A DNA stretch of 64,000 bases from Novosphingobium profundi. GTDB lineage: Bacteria; Pseudomonadota; Alphaproteobacteria; Sphingomonadales; Sphingomonadaceae. The notes below the pieces were generated by a model, which was not told where the DNA came from, made no database searches, and worked only from the letters and a program-made list of their open reading frames with translations. Numbering within the stretch: position 1 is the stretch's first letter; each line of letters starts with the position of its first letter. The stretch covers positions 1-64,000 of the forward strand of contig NZ_JABWCU010000007.1 in the NCBI RefSeq assembly GCF_018491765.1, given 5' to 3'. The translations under genes and the position numbers were made by a program. Of the stretch, positions 16,676 through 22,896 are shown piece by piece.

Positions 16676-17073
16676 TGGCAGCAGATACAGAAATGCGCGA
16701 TATCCTGATTGCTCTGAGGCAACAGGTTCAGGACGGCTTCGCTAACATCAACACGAAGCTAGACAACATGGAACGAAAGCATGAGGGACACGAACTCAGG
16801 CTTCGCTCTCTAGAGAATGAGGCACAAACCCGTTTGACCTACATTGACCGATTTCAGAAGGTCGAAACAACCGTGCAGGAGCATGAAGGTAGGTTCAAGG
16901 AACTGCAAGGTGCAGGAAGAGGCGCAACACTCGTTACCAATATCGGTCGAGTGGTCATCGGCATTGTAATTGGCGCAGTTGGCATTTTTGGCTTCCAGCT
17001 ATCTTTGGCACCGAAGAAGCCCCCAGTTGCAACGGCCCAGACTACCATCACGGTCCCGGTTCCACCCCAATAA
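16675..17073 (+). CDS. Coiled-coil protein with C-terminal membrane anchor, lysis-associated
   Basis: Start at ATG 16675 (overlapping the previous stop, with GGGAGAGG upstream) gives 132 residues. Residues about 5-85 are charged with heptad spacing (LIALRQQVQDGFANIN...) and about 95-118 form a single membrane span (IGRVVIGIVIGAVGIFGF), followed by a Pro/Val-rich tail. This resembles XhlA-like or gp-type accessory holins encoded beside holin genes. A strong terminator follows directly, so it is the last gene of the rightward late operon. Confidence 0.55.
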   Translation: MAADTEMRDILIALRQQVQDGFANINTKLDNMERKHEGHELRLRSLENEAQTRLTYIDRFQKVETTVQEHEGRFKELQGAGRGATLVTNIGRVVIGIVIGAVGIFGFQLSLAPKKPPVATAQTTITVPVPPQ

Positions 17074-17101
17074 AAAAGCCCCGCAGGTTGCGGGGCTTTT
17101 T
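17072..17101. terminator. Bidirectional intrinsic terminator ending the tail operon
   Basis: GCCCCGC (17078-17084) pairs with GCGGGGC (17090-17096), flanked by A6 on the left and T5 on the right, so it can stop transcription from both directions between convergent genes. Confidence 0.9.
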
Positions 17102-17122
17102 ACGTTCAGTCGTTGCCGTTGG

Positions 17123-17422
17123 TTATGCTGCGCCACCAAAGGTCAGCTTGAACAGCATTGCTTCGTTCGGGTCATCAAATTCAATCTCGACACCCAGAGG
17201 CATATCGAAATCACCGAACTGGAAGTTCATCCAAGCGTCGCACATCTCGCACCAGCCACCAGCAGTGTTATCCTCAAACCACTGGAACAGGATCGATTTG
17301 GCGAAATTGCGAGCGATGAAGCTGTTGGTGCTGTCTAGGTCAGCAGCGTCAAGGATGGGAGTGATCTCTTGGGCGTATTCTTGTAATTTCGCAGGATCGA
17401 AACAGTATGTGATTGTAGTCAT
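17123..17422 (-). CDS. Hypothetical prophage protein (99 aa)
   Basis: Start chosen at the ATG at 17422 (MTTITYCFDPAKL), preceded by GGAG; the longer frame to 17467 would begin inside a leader hairpin. The product is acidic and aromatic-rich, with EMCDAWMNFQFGDFDMPLG in the middle and no membrane span or known motif. It is the last gene of the leftward transcript that reads towards the terminator at 17,101. A long structured leader precedes it (see the site at 17,450-17,550). Confidence 0.5.
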   Translation of the reverse strand: MTTITYCFDPAKLQEYAQEITPILDAADLDSTNSFIARNFAKSILFQWFEDNTAGGWCEMCDAWMNFQFGDFDMPLGVEIEFDDPNEAMLFKLTFGGAA

Positions 17423-17449
17423 TGTGTAGTGCTCCAAATAGATTGAACC

Positions 17450-17541
17450 CTCGGATCGCACTACCAATCCGAGGGTTCACGCCATTGCGGCGAAACTCAT
17501 TAGAAACGCTATGTTGTAGTGCTCTGCGTTCGATCTATTTA
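17450..17541 (-). promoter_or_regulatory. Leftward TAAATA motif with structured leader
   Basis: On the minus strand TAAATA occupies 17541-17536, preceded by TATAGGGATTTTAGA, a segment shared with the second leftward site at about 19,535. The leader then contains a 12-bp hairpin, GAACCCTCGGAT paired with ATCCGAGGGTTC (about 17,450-17,481), and two direct copies of TGTAGTGCTC on the plus strand (17425-17434 and 17515-17524), about 90 bases apart. Confidence 0.5.
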
Positions 17542-17647
17542 TCTAAAATCCCTATATTAAGGGAGATAAGGAGTAGGACAGTCACCCGCTTAACTGCCCT
17601 ACTAAGTCATAATACGATAACGGGATTAATCGCGTCATTATTTAATT

Positions 17648-19087
17648 TCACTTTTCCAGCTTTCTTGCCACTGCAAGTAGCGCCTCATGCGCAGCGCGAG
17701 CAGCATCCTTCTGCTGGGCACGGTGCTTGCGTGAACGCTCTGTGCTTGTGAGCACCTTGTCCTTTTTCGGACGACCCGGCTTGCGTGAACCTGCAATGCC
17801 ATGATCCAGCTGCCTGACTGTGCAACCGGGAAAGCGTTCTGCAATCCATTCAGCATTGCCTTTGCTGCCTACGATCACCTCGACCGGAGCAATCGCATTC
17901 GGATCACGCAGCGAGCAGCGCATCATTGCCTGATAGTCTGCCTGATATGAAATCATCGCGTGTGAAGCCTGAACATCGACACCGACGGCTTCTAGGAACT
18001 TGTAGGCTGCATCACGGCGATTCAGCGCACTCAGCAGAACCACGCGATTGACACTGCGAAACTCTTCCTTGTCGATGCCGTGCGCGATGTTTGGCAATCG
18101 GTCGTAGGGGTTAAAGAACGTATCCTTGACCATCGCATTGGCGTGCCAGAGGAAATCCTCGTTTTCGAAGTATCGACGGATGAACGCCCCCACCTTTTCG
18201 AGTGTGGTGCCATCTTCGTCGGCACTGTTGGCGTGGCGCTTGCTCCACTGGTTTTCGAAAAGATAGCTGATCGTAAGACGTGGACCAGACTTGTGCTGGC
18301 TATACATCAAGTCCTTCGTCAACTCAGAGTGACACACCCAATTAACACCGAACAAAGCCTGCCAGAGAACATACATTTCTGTCGCCTCAGCATTCGCGCC
18401 AAGGAATGTCACGGACTTGAAACGCGCAACGAATGTCGGTTCCAAGATCGCGAAGAAGTCCAAGTGGCCATCGGTTTCGGGGTTCTCGATCAGGTCACGA
18501 TAGCGTTCCGTGCTGACATAAACCTTCTGGTCATCACTTTGGATCGGGTTCAGCAGCGGCAAGAACGTCGAGACGTTCTGGTCTTCCTTGCGGTTTGCAA
18601 TGAGCGTCTCGATTGCCACCGGGGTCTTCATCTGCACGACACTGATGCCCGGAGCCACTTCATCGGACAGCTCAAGGTGTTCGGTCACGATCCTGTGCGT
18701 CTCTGCAATACGCTGTTCGATGTGGTCAAACACACCCATGAACTCATCGACTACGAGGTGCCAATGACGGTGATGACCCTTGTCCTTGAGCCTGCGCAGC
18801 GCTTCGTGCGTGATGAGCAGGATTTCGCCCTCGTCGGGCACAGCCGCCTGCATGTGACTAGCGATCTTCGGCGCGACGGAATCGAACTCGAATAGCTTGT
18901 AGATCGCCTTGACCTGCGAGAAACCAGCGTTCCTGATCTTGCGGATTGTCTGCATTATCAGTTCGATTGTGGGCTGCACGATCAGGTACTTCTGACCGGC
19001 CTTAGCCTCTGCAATTGCGTGATGGACTAGCTGATGCGTCTTACCTGAACCGGCTGGCGCGCTGACATAGTGGATCGTCTGACTCAT
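17648..19087 (-). CDS. P-loop ATPase, SF1/SF2 helicase-like N-terminal domain, prophage-encoded
   Basis: A 479-residue protein. Walker A is clear at residues about 9-18 (APAGSGKTHQ), a motif Ia-like QPTIEL near 39, LLITHEAL near 90 and a Walker B-like HLVVDEF near 109-115. A helicase-type SAxxxR segment (LLSALNRRDA) lies near 350. The canonical RecA-like C-terminal motifs are not obvious, so ATPase is safer than helicase. The last 60 residues are basic, with an AT-hook-like RKPGRPKKD and a Lys/Arg/Gln-rich helix, suggesting DNA binding. The start overlaps the stop of the upstream gene, so the two are coupled. Confidence 0.65.
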   Translation of the reverse strand: MSQTIHYVSAPAGSGKTHQLVHHAIAEAKAGQKYLIVQPTIELIMQTIRKIRNAGFSQVKAIYKLFEFDSVAPKIASHMQAAVPDEGEILLITHEALRRLKDKGHHRHWHLVVDEFMGVFDHIEQRIAETHRIVTEHLELSDEVAPGISVVQMKTPVAIETLIANRKEDQNVSTFLPLLNPIQSDDQKVYVSTERYRDLIENPETDGHLDFFAILEPTFVARFKSVTFLGANAEATEMYVLWQALFGVNWVCHSELTKDLMYSQHKSGPRLTISYLFENQWSKRHANSADEDGTTLEKVGAFIRRYFENEDFLWHANAMVKDTFFNPYDRLPNIAHGIDKEEFRSVNRVVLLSALNRRDAAYKFLEAVGVDVQASHAMISYQADYQAMMRCSLRDPNAIAPVEVIVGSKGNAEWIAERFPGCTVRQLDHGIAGSRKPGRPKKDKVLTSTERSRKHRAQQKDAARAAHEALLAVARKLEK

Positions 19088-19389
19088 GCTGCGCCACCGC
19101 TGAGAAGCGCGCTCATCAAGTATGCGCGGTGTTCGAACTCATATTTTACCGGCTCCTTAGTGAATTCACGCTCACGAAAGTAGCGGTTCTCAACGCGATA
19201 CTCTGTGATCATACCGGGGATTTTTGTATCACGAATGTATTGACTAATTCGTTTATGTTCCTCGCTGTTGAAATCAACAGTTACGGTTGCAAAGCCATTA
19301 CGGCATCCAGCAATCGGATCATACTGATATTCACCGTTGATCCACTGGCTAAAATATGATTCCGATTCAACAATTCTTTTGGTCTTCAT
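19084..19389 (-). CDS. Hypothetical prophage protein coupled to the P-loop gene (101 aa)
   Basis: Start chosen at ATG 19389 (MKTKRIVESESYF), with GGAG upstream; an in-frame extension to 19449 falls inside a leader hairpin. The protein is charged and aromatic (SQWINGEYQYDPIAGCRNG). It shares the leftward promoter-like site and overlaps the P-loop ATPase start by four bases, so it may act with it. No family is recognised. Confidence 0.55.
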   Translation of the reverse strand: MKTKRIVESESYFSQWINGEYQYDPIAGCRNGFATVTVDFNSEEHKRISQYIRDTKIPGMITEYRVENRYFREREFTKEPVKYEFEHRAYLMSALLSGGAA

Positions 19390-19391
19390 TT

Positions 19392-19535
19392 TAAATCTCC
19401 ATAACGAAAAGAACCCGCTGTCCGGGTTCGCATTGGACAGCAGGTTCAAGTTCTTTTCGCGTTGGAGCGAAGCAACATAGGATTCTACTGCCGAAGCGGC
19501 AGTTTGCGAACCCTGCCTTGCTTCATTTTTATTTA
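19392..19535 (-). promoter_or_regulatory. Second leftward TAAATA motif with long hairpin leader
   Basis: On the minus strand TAAATA is at 19535-19530, again preceded by GATTTTAGA. The 140-base leader holds CTGCCG-CTT-CGGCAG and a larger hairpin in which CGAAAAGAAC pairs with GTTCTTTTCG and, inside it, CTGTCC with GGACAG, ending just before the ribosome-binding site. Confidence 0.5.
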
Positions 19536-19578
19536 TCTAAAATCACTATAACAGGGCCGATAAGGATGTGTCATTAAT

Positions 19579-19584
19579 TAAATA
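19579..19584 (+). promoter_or_regulatory. TAAATA motif abutting the structured RNA
   Basis: ATTAATTAAATATGCAAC: the motif ends one base before the 5' arm of the 21-bp closing helix at 19,585. Its placement copies the motif-then-hairpin arrangement seen before the tail genes and suggests rightward transcription of the RNA. Confidence 0.45.
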
Positions 19585-20076
19585 TGCAACGGCGCGCTAC
19601 TCACACCTTATGCAACGAATACTATTACTAATAGGGTTTTCGTTGCATCCATTTACTTCTATGAAAATGCGGGTGGTTCTTTTCTGATCGCTATGGGTTC
19701 TGGGACGCGAAGCGGACCGGAAACCAGTGCGGTCCTGAAAAGACCAGTCGCAGGCAAGCCAGCACGGACTGCGCGAGCAGGACGAATGGCTTTGCCTCCA
19801 TATGGCTATCTAGCTGTTAAGAAATCAATATCGGCTTGGCGGCATGGCCGATTGCTCACACTCGCGTGTTCACTGCTCGGCCCTACCAGCAAGTCAGATA
19901 GCCACCTCGGCCTCACACTCACTCGCTGGCTCGTTCGCGTTCGACCGGGTTCATATCTGACTTGCGGTTTGTCAGCTGACGGGTTTGGTCTGGCATTCAG
20001 ATGTGATCGGCTATCCACCCAGGACGGAAAACGAGAAAGATCGGGCGAAGCCCTATGTGAGTAGCGCGCCGTTGCA
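19585..20076 (+). ncRNA. Candidate giant structured phage RNA, core module
   Basis: The two ends are a perfect 21-bp inverted repeat (TGCAACGGCGCGC... at 19585-19605 and its complement at 20056-20076). Inside are many further pairings: ATGCAACGAA (19610-19619)/TTCGTTGCAT (19639-19648) with a nested CTATT/AATAG; GGTTCTTTTC (about 19674) with GAAAAGACC (about 19737) enclosing GGACCG/CGGTCC; GGCAAGCCA/TGGCTTTGCC; GGCTATCT (19804)/AGATAGCC (19896); GCAAGTCAGATA (19889-19900)/TATCTGACTTGC (19954-19965); GGGC-GAA-GCCC. Some are mutually exclusive, as in a switching or pseudoknotted fold. Open frames here lack ribosome-binding sites and family resemblance. Size, ornate structure and prophage setting resemble GOLLD or ROOL RNAs, but homology is untested. 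A transposon-like element with 21-bp ends is the alternative. Confidence 0.55.
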
Positions 20077-20100
20077 CCCGGATTTTTCACGGATAACCAA

Positions 20101-20490
20101 TCCTTAACCTCATGACTATTAATCCGAATTTGTCAGGTGCAAGCCTGCCAAGCTCTTTGAAAATGTCGTCAGGCTTCAAGAACCAACCGCTTGTTGGTCC
20201 ATGTTCAAGCATGGACGAATGCCATGGTCAAAAGCCGTGGAAATCTGGATGGGGCGCAAGCCTCAGGCAGTGGTGATGCTCACTCCGAGTGTGAGTAGGC
20301 CCGGCAGAAATGTAGGGGCCAGACCTAGCATTGTCGCGATTCTGCTCTTCCGTTGCATAACCCTATGGTGCCTCGGTCGTATTTGAACTCACCGGGTGTC
20401 CTCAGTCAGCATTCGCGCTGGCTGGTTGATCGACAAGGTCAACAATCGAGTGGCTGACATCAAGCGGTGTCAGCGGCCCAAGGGCCGTTT
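20101..20490 (+). ncRNA. Second structured segment, 3' part of the same RNA or leader of the next gene
   Basis: A further run of local helices continues after the core: AAGCCTG (20141)/CAGGCTT (20170), ACCAAC (20182)/GTTGGT (20193), GTCCATG (20197)/CATGGAC (20210), CTCAC/GTGAG near 20,280-20,295, CAGTCAGC/GCTGGCTG near 20,405, GTTGA/TCAAC near 20,425. It ends in a terminator-like hairpin at 20,474-20,487. CGTTGCATAA at 20,351 is complementary to TTATGCAACG at 19,609, so the two modules could pair. No convincing coding region is present. It may be the 3' domain of one approximately 0.9-kb RNA, or an attenuating leader for the gene at 20,514. Confidence 0.45.
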
Positions 20491-20491
20491 T
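20474..20491 (+). terminator. Terminator-like hairpin before the gene at 20,514
   Basis: CGGCC (20474-20478) and GGCCG (20483-20487) enclose CAAG and are followed by TTTT. The stem is short but GC-only. It lies 23 bases before a start codon, so it would either define the 3' end of the RNA or attenuate the downstream gene. Confidence 0.5.
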
Positions 20492-20513
20492 CTCGGTTCA
20501 AGGAGCCACACCA

Positions 20514-21260
20514 ATGACGACCAACATCAACTCGACCAATCCCGTCAACGCTCTGGTTAAGAGCTTTCAGGAATCCATTCCTGCAAATCTCGAAAAGCAG
20601 CGCGAGTTTCAGGTTCACGGCTTGAGGGAACTCTGGAAGCAGGTTGCGGAAGCATTTCTGATCGCCTTGAAGATCCTTCAGCTGGACAAGGCACAATTGA
20701 AGTCCGCTCTTAAGGAGCGCAACATCAGTGAAGCCAAGTCCGGTGCAAACGAGTTCCTGCCGATTGTGAAGCTCCTCTACGGGGAGTGGAAGGACGAAGA
20801 TCAGACGATCTTCGAACCCAATCGGAGTGCCGAGAAGTACGCTTGCGTCTTCCGGTATTTTTACAAGCGCAAGGATAAGTTCGCTGACGCTCGGTCCATC
20901 GTCGATCACATTGAGGAGACCGAAGGAAACCTCAAGGGGATTGAACAGAAGGACCGGGCCGAGAACAAGAAGACCACCGCTAAGGTCTCGTCGGATGACG
21001 AACTGAAGCGCGGTCTGTCCGTGCGCAGTGCGATGGAGATTGGTTCTTTGGAGAAAGTGCGAGAAGCCGTTCTCGATCTCCCGGACAACGCCCAGCAGGG
21101 CCAGCTTTGGTTCAAGGTCGAAAATGGCAAGGTCTATCTGATGGGGTATCGCACCCTTGAAGATGGCACTCGCGACACCCTCGCGAAGAAGCGCGGCAAG
21201 GCGATCATCAATGCGGCTCAGAACGCTGCGACGAACGCCGAACTCGCGGAAATCGAGTAA
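20514..21260 (+). CDS. Hypothetical prophage protein (248 aa) downstream of the structured RNA
   Basis: ATG 20514 has AAGGAG eight bases upstream. The protein is Lys/Glu/Ala-rich and predicted mostly helical; residues about 15-75 look amphipathic (HGLRELWKQVAEAFLIALKILQLDKAQ), 135-170 are very charged, and the end is an Ala/Lys/Asn-rich helix. No catalytic motif or membrane span is visible and no family is recognised. It is a one-gene unit: a terminator-like hairpin precedes it and a strong one follows at 21,266. Its direct adjacency to the RNA makes it a candidate RNA partner or regulatory target, which is speculation. Confidence 0.55.
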   Translation: MTTNINSTNPVNALVKSFQESIPANLEKQREFQVHGLRELWKQVAEAFLIALKILQLDKAQLKSALKERNISEAKSGANEFLPIVKLLYGEWKDEDQTIFEPNRSAEKYACVFRYFYKRKDKFADARSIVDHIEETEGNLKGIEQKDRAENKKTTAKVSSDDELKRGLSVRSAMEIGSLEKVREAVLDLPDNAQQGQLWFKVENGKVYLMGYRTLEDGTRDTLAKKRGKAIINAAQNAATNAELAEIE

Positions 21261-21265
21261 GAGCA

Positions 21266-21307
21266 AACCCCGGAAGGCTTAACCGCTTTCCGGGGTTCTT
21301 TCTTTTG
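21266..21307 (+). terminator. Intrinsic terminator
   Basis: AACCCCGGAA (21266-21275) pairs with TTCCGGGGTT (21288-21297), followed by CTTTCTTTT. It ends the gene at 20,514. Confidence 0.85.
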
Positions 21308-21405
21308 AAGAGCAACTACAAGACTGAGCAACCCTTGCGAGCATCTCGTTCGTTGCACTTCTACTTATCAGGTTCCTTATGAGCCCGATTTCTTCCTGAA
21401 ATCCA

Positions 21406-21432
21406 TAAATAAATTGACAGCAGGAAATGCTG
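21406..21432 (+). promoter_or_regulatory. TAAATA motif plus CAGCA/TGCTG hairpin
   Basis: CATAAATA (motif 21406-21411) is followed by CAGCA-GGAAA-TGCTG (21418-21432), the same stem as after the first motif at 768-775, then the gene at 21,453. Confidence 0.5.
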
Positions 21433-21452
21433 CAATTGCTAGGGAGAAGAAC

Positions 21453-22115
21453 ATGAATCCAACAATCCACTTGACCTCATTCAAGCTACGCACAGACAGT
21501 GCAAAGGTCAAAGAGCCCTACGTTGGCAACGTATATGGTGACGAGAATTTCGCATCAGCTGGAACACATATCTGCCGACTTGCTGCGCAGACCAAAGCGC
21601 AGCACTATCTCAGCTTCGCAAGATATGCTGGAACCCATAACAAGAAATGCATTGTAGACATGACAGCAGTTGCACTGTCGTTCCCATCAAATGCCCGAAA
21701 GGACATTATCGAGAGGTTGGACGAGTTTCCATATAACTGCTATCTCATTCGCGCTCAGGACAAAATCAACAATCCAAAGCCGCAAGAACGGCTAGTCCTA
21801 GCCGTCATGTTCGAACAGCCTATTTTCAACACCGACGAGTACACGCGCATCGCCTCGCTTCTGACTGAAATGCTGGACATTAACGGTCACACAAAGGGCG
21901 ACTTTTCAGCCACATTCCTATTCGCACCCTCGACGGTTCCCTCAATCGAGCCAGTCGTCACGCTCTATGACGGCCGCGAGTTCCTCAATCCTACCGAGTT
22001 CATTGCCGCGAACCGTGGCGTGTGGACCAATGCACGATTGAAGCAAGAAGGCTCTGAGCATCAGCCGAAGCCGATGAAGCTAGACGAATCTGGCCTCTTC
22101 CACTTCCCAGCTTGA
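21453..22115 (+). CDS. Prophage protein of unknown function, weak primase-like pattern (220 aa)
   Basis: Start at ATG 21453 with AGGGAGAAG upstream; the frame extends to 21414 but that part is the leader. The middle of the protein (residues about 105-165, ERLVLAVMFEQPIFNTDEYTR ending in FLFAPS) follows the layout of AEP-type primase-like replication proteins: a beta strand ending in Pro, a long helix, Asp, then a second strand ending in Pro. No complete metal-binding triad could be confirmed, so this is only a resemblance. It begins an operon with the small gene at 22,127. Confidence 0.55.
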   Translation: MNPTIHLTSFKLRTDSAKVKEPYVGNVYGDENFASAGTHICRLAAQTKAQHYLSFARYAGTHNKKCIVDMTAVALSFPSNARKDIIERLDEFPYNCYLIRAQDKINNPKPQERLVLAVMFEQPIFNTDEYTRIASLLTEMLDINGHTKGDFSATFLFAPSTVPSIEPVVTLYDGREFLNPTEFIAANRGVWTNARLKQEGSEHQPKPMKLDESGLFHFPA

Positions 22116-22126
22116 AGGAGCCTGAC

Positions 22127-22294
22127 ATGACCGAACTGACAGCCACACCGATCCCTGCCGACGAGTTGCAGGACATTTTAGACGCGGACGTTGAAGCGCT
22201 TCTCAATAACGAAAACGAACTGGAATTTCAGGACGCTTGGGCGATACTCTTCGCTGCTATCGACCGTGCATTGGATGCCCATAAGCCACGATAA
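22127..22294 (+). CDS. Small acidic prophage protein (55 aa)
   Basis: ATG 22127 has GAAGGAG at the right distance and starts 11 bases after the previous stop. The product (MTELTATPIPADELQDILD...) is strongly acidic and helical with no recognised motif. Shortness, acidity and position next to a possible replication protein would fit a regulatory or anti-host factor, but this is a guess. Confidence 0.5.
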   Translation: MTELTATPIPADELQDILDADVEALLNNENELEFQDAWAILFAAIDRALDAHKPR

Positions 22295-22329
22295 GTAGAT
22301 GAGAAACAGAGGTTTCGTCGCGAAAGGAA

Positions 22330-22353
22330 AGCCCGTCAGGAAACTGGCGGGCT
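22330..22353 (+). terminator. Candidate terminator hairpin
   Basis: AGCCCGTCAG (22330-22339) pairs with CTGGCGGGCT (22344-22353), one G-T pair, loop GAAA. Only CTTC follows, so termination may be incomplete. It separates the rightward prophage genes from a convergent minus-strand gene. Confidence 0.55.
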
Positions 22354-22367
22354 CTTCAAATTCTAGA

Positions 22368-22607
22368 TTACCGGCGAACGAGGCTCCTATGCCGTGGCAG
22401 GTAGAACACCTCGGGCTCAACGCCAAAGAAGAAGTTCGCGTTCGGTGGCCCGTAAATCTCCACTTTTCGAGCTTTCCAAAGCGCTTCGATCACTGGTTCA
22501 ATCTCATCACGTGAATGAGGTGGAATCGGCAGCGTCCCATCAATTGCATCAACTGGCCCGTCTCGCAGCCGTTCCATAATTGCCTGCTGCAAAACTCGCG
22601 ATGACAT
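22368..22607 (-). CDS. Hypothetical protein at the prophage-chromosome junction (79 aa)
   Basis: Start at ATG 22607 with a strong GGAGGAG; the frame is open to 22724 but runs across the SOS promoter. The protein has a winged-helix-like outline: a helix (SSRVLQQAIMERLRDGPVDA), a helix with DEIEPVIEALWKARKVEIYG, and a beta-rich end. Base composition is prophage-like. It may be a small DNA-binding protein at the prophage edge. The SOS box 70 bases upstream could also influence it. Confidence 0.5.
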   Translation of the reverse strand: MSSRVLQQAIMERLRDGPVDAIDGTLPIPPHSRDEIEPVIEALWKARKVEIYGPPNANFFFGVEPEVFYLPRHRSLVRR

Positions 22608-22667
22608 TGCGCTCCTCCAAATCTGTGAAGCACGAGCTTGCCACGCCTCCAGCTCAGCGCAAGCCAC

Positions 22668-22703
22668 TTGCAATTTGTTCCCATTTTGTTCCAATATCTG
22701 CTT
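22668..22703 (+). promoter_or_regulatory. SOS promoter with LexA box GTTC-N7-GTTC
   Basis: GTTC (22677-22680), seven bases, GTTC (22688-22691) is the alphaproteobacterial LexA-box consensus. It lies in the 17-base spacer between TTGCAA (22668-22673) and CAATAT (22691-22696). Transcription would start near 22,703, at the ATG of the next gene. Confidence 0.75.
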
Positions 22704-22895
22704 ATGGAACGAATCGACCCTCACCAGATTGCAGAGGCCCTGCTCTCAAGCCCCGGATGGGCGCGAGTTGGGTTGACTGAACCGAGCAAGCACATGCGCG
22801 AGAAGGCGGCAGCCGAACTGGCGAACAATATCATGGACCGGCTCGCCGATTATCCGGGCATACCTGATCCTGACCAACTCAGGCTCTTCCCGTAA
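22704..22895 (+). CDS. Small SOS-controlled protein (63 aa), probably leaderless
   Basis: The ATG at 22704 has no ribosome-binding site but coincides with the predicted transcription start of the SOS promoter, so a leaderless mRNA is likely. The product, beginning MERIDPHQIAEALLSSPGWARVG, is a compact helical protein of a kind I associate with small conserved sphingomonad proteins; its function is unknown. It ends two bases before the radical SAM gene and must be co-transcribed with it. A longer frame from 22638 would cross the LexA box and is rejected. Confidence 0.65.
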   Translation: MERIDPHQIAEALLSSPGWARVGLTEPSKHMREKAAAELANNIMDRLADYPGIPDPDQLRLFP

Positions 22896-22896
22896 C

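Noticed and set aside
19921-19965. A T-arm-like GTTCGACC within the structured RNA suggested a tRNA
   Set aside because: No acceptor stem, anticodon arm or D arm could be aligned around it, and the bases belong to other helices.
19693-20064. Open frames on both strands inside the structured RNA region, and another at 20,201-20,386
   Set aside because: They lack ribosome-binding sites and family resemblance, run across perfect helices and give low-complexity, cysteine-poor, Arg-rich products.
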